Positions 6,413 through 6,949 of a DNA stretch of 6,949 nucleotides are shown piece after piece. The translations under genes were made by a program, and so were the position numbers. Position 1 is the first letter of the stretch. Each line of letters begins with the position of its first letter. Where the stretch lies: assembly GCA_007121055.1 (NCBI GenBank), contig SKMM01000326.1:1-6949 (forward strand), in the 5' to 3' direction. Source of the stretch: Paracoccaceae bacterium (GTDB taxonomy: Bacteria > Pseudomonadota > Alphaproteobacteria > Rhodobacterales > Rhodobacteraceae). The notes beneath the pieces are model-generated. The model worked only from the letters and a program-made list of their open reading frames with translations. It made no database searches and was not told the origin of the DNA.

Positions 6413-6419
6413 TCCTCCT
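6413..6419 (-). promoter_or_regulatory. Ribosome binding site of the slipin gene
   Basis: AGGAGGA on the minus strand lies four bases before the ATG at 6408-6406. It is a near-perfect Shine-Dalgarno sequence, much stronger than that of the methyltransferase gene, suggesting high slipin translation. Confidence 0.75.
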
Positions 6420-6421
6420 GA

Positions 6422-6457
6422 CCCCGTTCGGGGCCGTTGGGGGGCGCCGGCGCCCCC
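6422..6457 (-). promoter_or_regulatory. Two tandem hairpins in the nfeD-slipin gap
   Basis: An 18-base perfect palindrome, GGGGGCGCCGGCGCCCCC (6440-6457), can fold to a 7-bp stem with a CCGG loop. A second, smaller repeat CCCC-GTTC-GGGG (6422-6433) lies between it and the slipin Shine-Dalgarno sequence. Neither is followed by a U-run on the minus strand. They may stabilise or separate the nfeD and slipin parts of the transcript, or partly terminate it. Confidence 0.45.
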
Positions 6458-6470
6458 GGTGAATAGGGCC

Positions 6471-6949
6471 TCAGCCCGGCCGTTCGGCGCGCGCTTCGAC
6501 GGACAGGGTGAGCCCGTCAATCGCCGTCACGCGCACTGCATCTTCAGGGTTCAGGCCGGCCGGCCCCTTGGCGAGCCAGCGTTCGCCATGCACGAAGACA
6601 TGGCCGCGGGTGCCGTCCCAGTCGGTGACGTGACCGGGCGCGCCCACCATGTCCTCGGCCCCAGTGACCACCTTTGCCTTGAAGGACCGCCGCGCCAGCG
6701 TCGCCACGATGAAGGTGGAGATCACACCGGCCGCGGCCACCCCGGCCACCAGCGGGATCGAGATGTCGATGCCGGGCGCATCGGTGTCGACAAGGATCAG
6801 CGCCCCCAGCACCAGCGCCACCGTGCCGCCGATGCCCAGGATACCGAAGGAAGGCGCGAAGGCCTCGGCCACGATCAGCGCGAGCCCCAGCAGGATCAGT
6901 CCTGCGCCGGCATAGTTCAGCGGCAGCAGCGCCAGCGAATAGAGCCCCA
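6471..6949 (-). CDS. nfeD: NfeD family membrane protein, C-terminal part (5' end outside window)
   Basis: The frame is open from the window edge to TGA at 6473-6471, giving 158 residues. It starts GLYSLALLPLNYAGAGLILL, the standard beginning of the NfeD membrane region. Three hydrophobic helices are visible (about residues 3-26, 32-53 and 62-83). They carry the family stretch AEAFAPSFGILGIGG, followed by VALVLGALILVDTD. The last ~65 residues form the soluble OB-fold domain (GAEDMVGAPGHV, GTRGHVFVHGERWLAK). The residues before the internal GTG at 6872 clearly belong to the protein, so that GTG is not the start. In long NfeD proteins a ClpP-like serine protease domain with a Ser-Lys dyad precedes this region; it would lie beyond 6949, so whether this is the long or the short form is not visible. 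It pairs with the slipin gene downstream and probably acts in membrane quality control or stress. Confidence 0.93.
   Translation of the reverse strand, partial: GLYSLALLPLNYAGAGLILLGLALIVAEAFAPSFGILGIGGTVALVLGALILVDTDAPGIDISIPLVAGVAAAGVISTFIVATLARRSFKAKVVTGAEDMVGAPGHVTDWDGTRGHVFVHGERWLAKGPAGLNPEDAVRVTAIDGLTLSVEARAERPG

Noticed and set aside
6471..6872. NfeD taken as a complete 133-residue protein starting at GTG 6872
   Set aside because: The frame continues to the window edge with the conserved NfeD helix immediately upstream, so that GTG is an internal valine.

Overview
The window looks like an alphaproteobacterial chromosome segment, most likely Rhodobacterales (Rhodobacteraceae/Paracoccaceae sensu lato). 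The basis is the very high GC content with strong GC3 bias and the character of the RadC, slipin/NfeD and THUMP-methyltransferase proteins. This placement is inference from protein character; no search was run.

Left edge (1-862) is the accessory-looking part. It starts inside the last ~48 codons of a DDE integrase-type transposase. After it, on the minus strand, comes a 209-residue protein of unknown function with a CxxH/CxxC zinc-ribbon-like N-terminus, one hydrophobic segment and a charged low-complexity tail. Its base composition is visibly less GC-rich than the rest. A 238-bp divergent intergenic region (863-1100) follows, with a bulged stem-loop next to the ribosome binding site of the next gene.

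The middle (1101-4251) holds three genes: a sodium:solute symporter of the SLC5/SSS family related to SGLT-type transporters (+), an NmrA-like NAD(P)-binding atypical SDR protein (-), and radC (+), a JAMM/MPN-domain protein. The symporter and SDR genes converge with a 50-bp gap. The SDR and radC genes diverge across 125 bp. RadC then converges with the right-hand minus-strand cluster.

The right part (4252-6949) is a minus-strand cluster read right to left: nfeD (C-terminal part only; the 5' portion lies beyond the window), a slipin/stomatin-like SPFH protein, and a THUMP-domain RNA methyltransferase resembling the RlmL half of E. coli RlmKL. NfeD and slipin are a classic membrane pair. In Pyrococcus the NfeD-type protease cleaves the C-terminal hydrophobic stretch of its stomatin partner, and a comparable stretch is present here. 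GC-rich hairpins occupy both short gaps in this cluster (6422-6457 and 5568-5604) and could set different expression levels for its members.

No rRNA, tRNA, CRISPR array or riboswitch was recognised. I found no convincing new multigene system. The items most worth checking are the unknown zinc-ribbon protein beside the transposase, the coding-like stretch in frame after the methyltransferase stop codon (4264-4410), and the hairpins in the nfeD-slipin-methyltransferase cluster.
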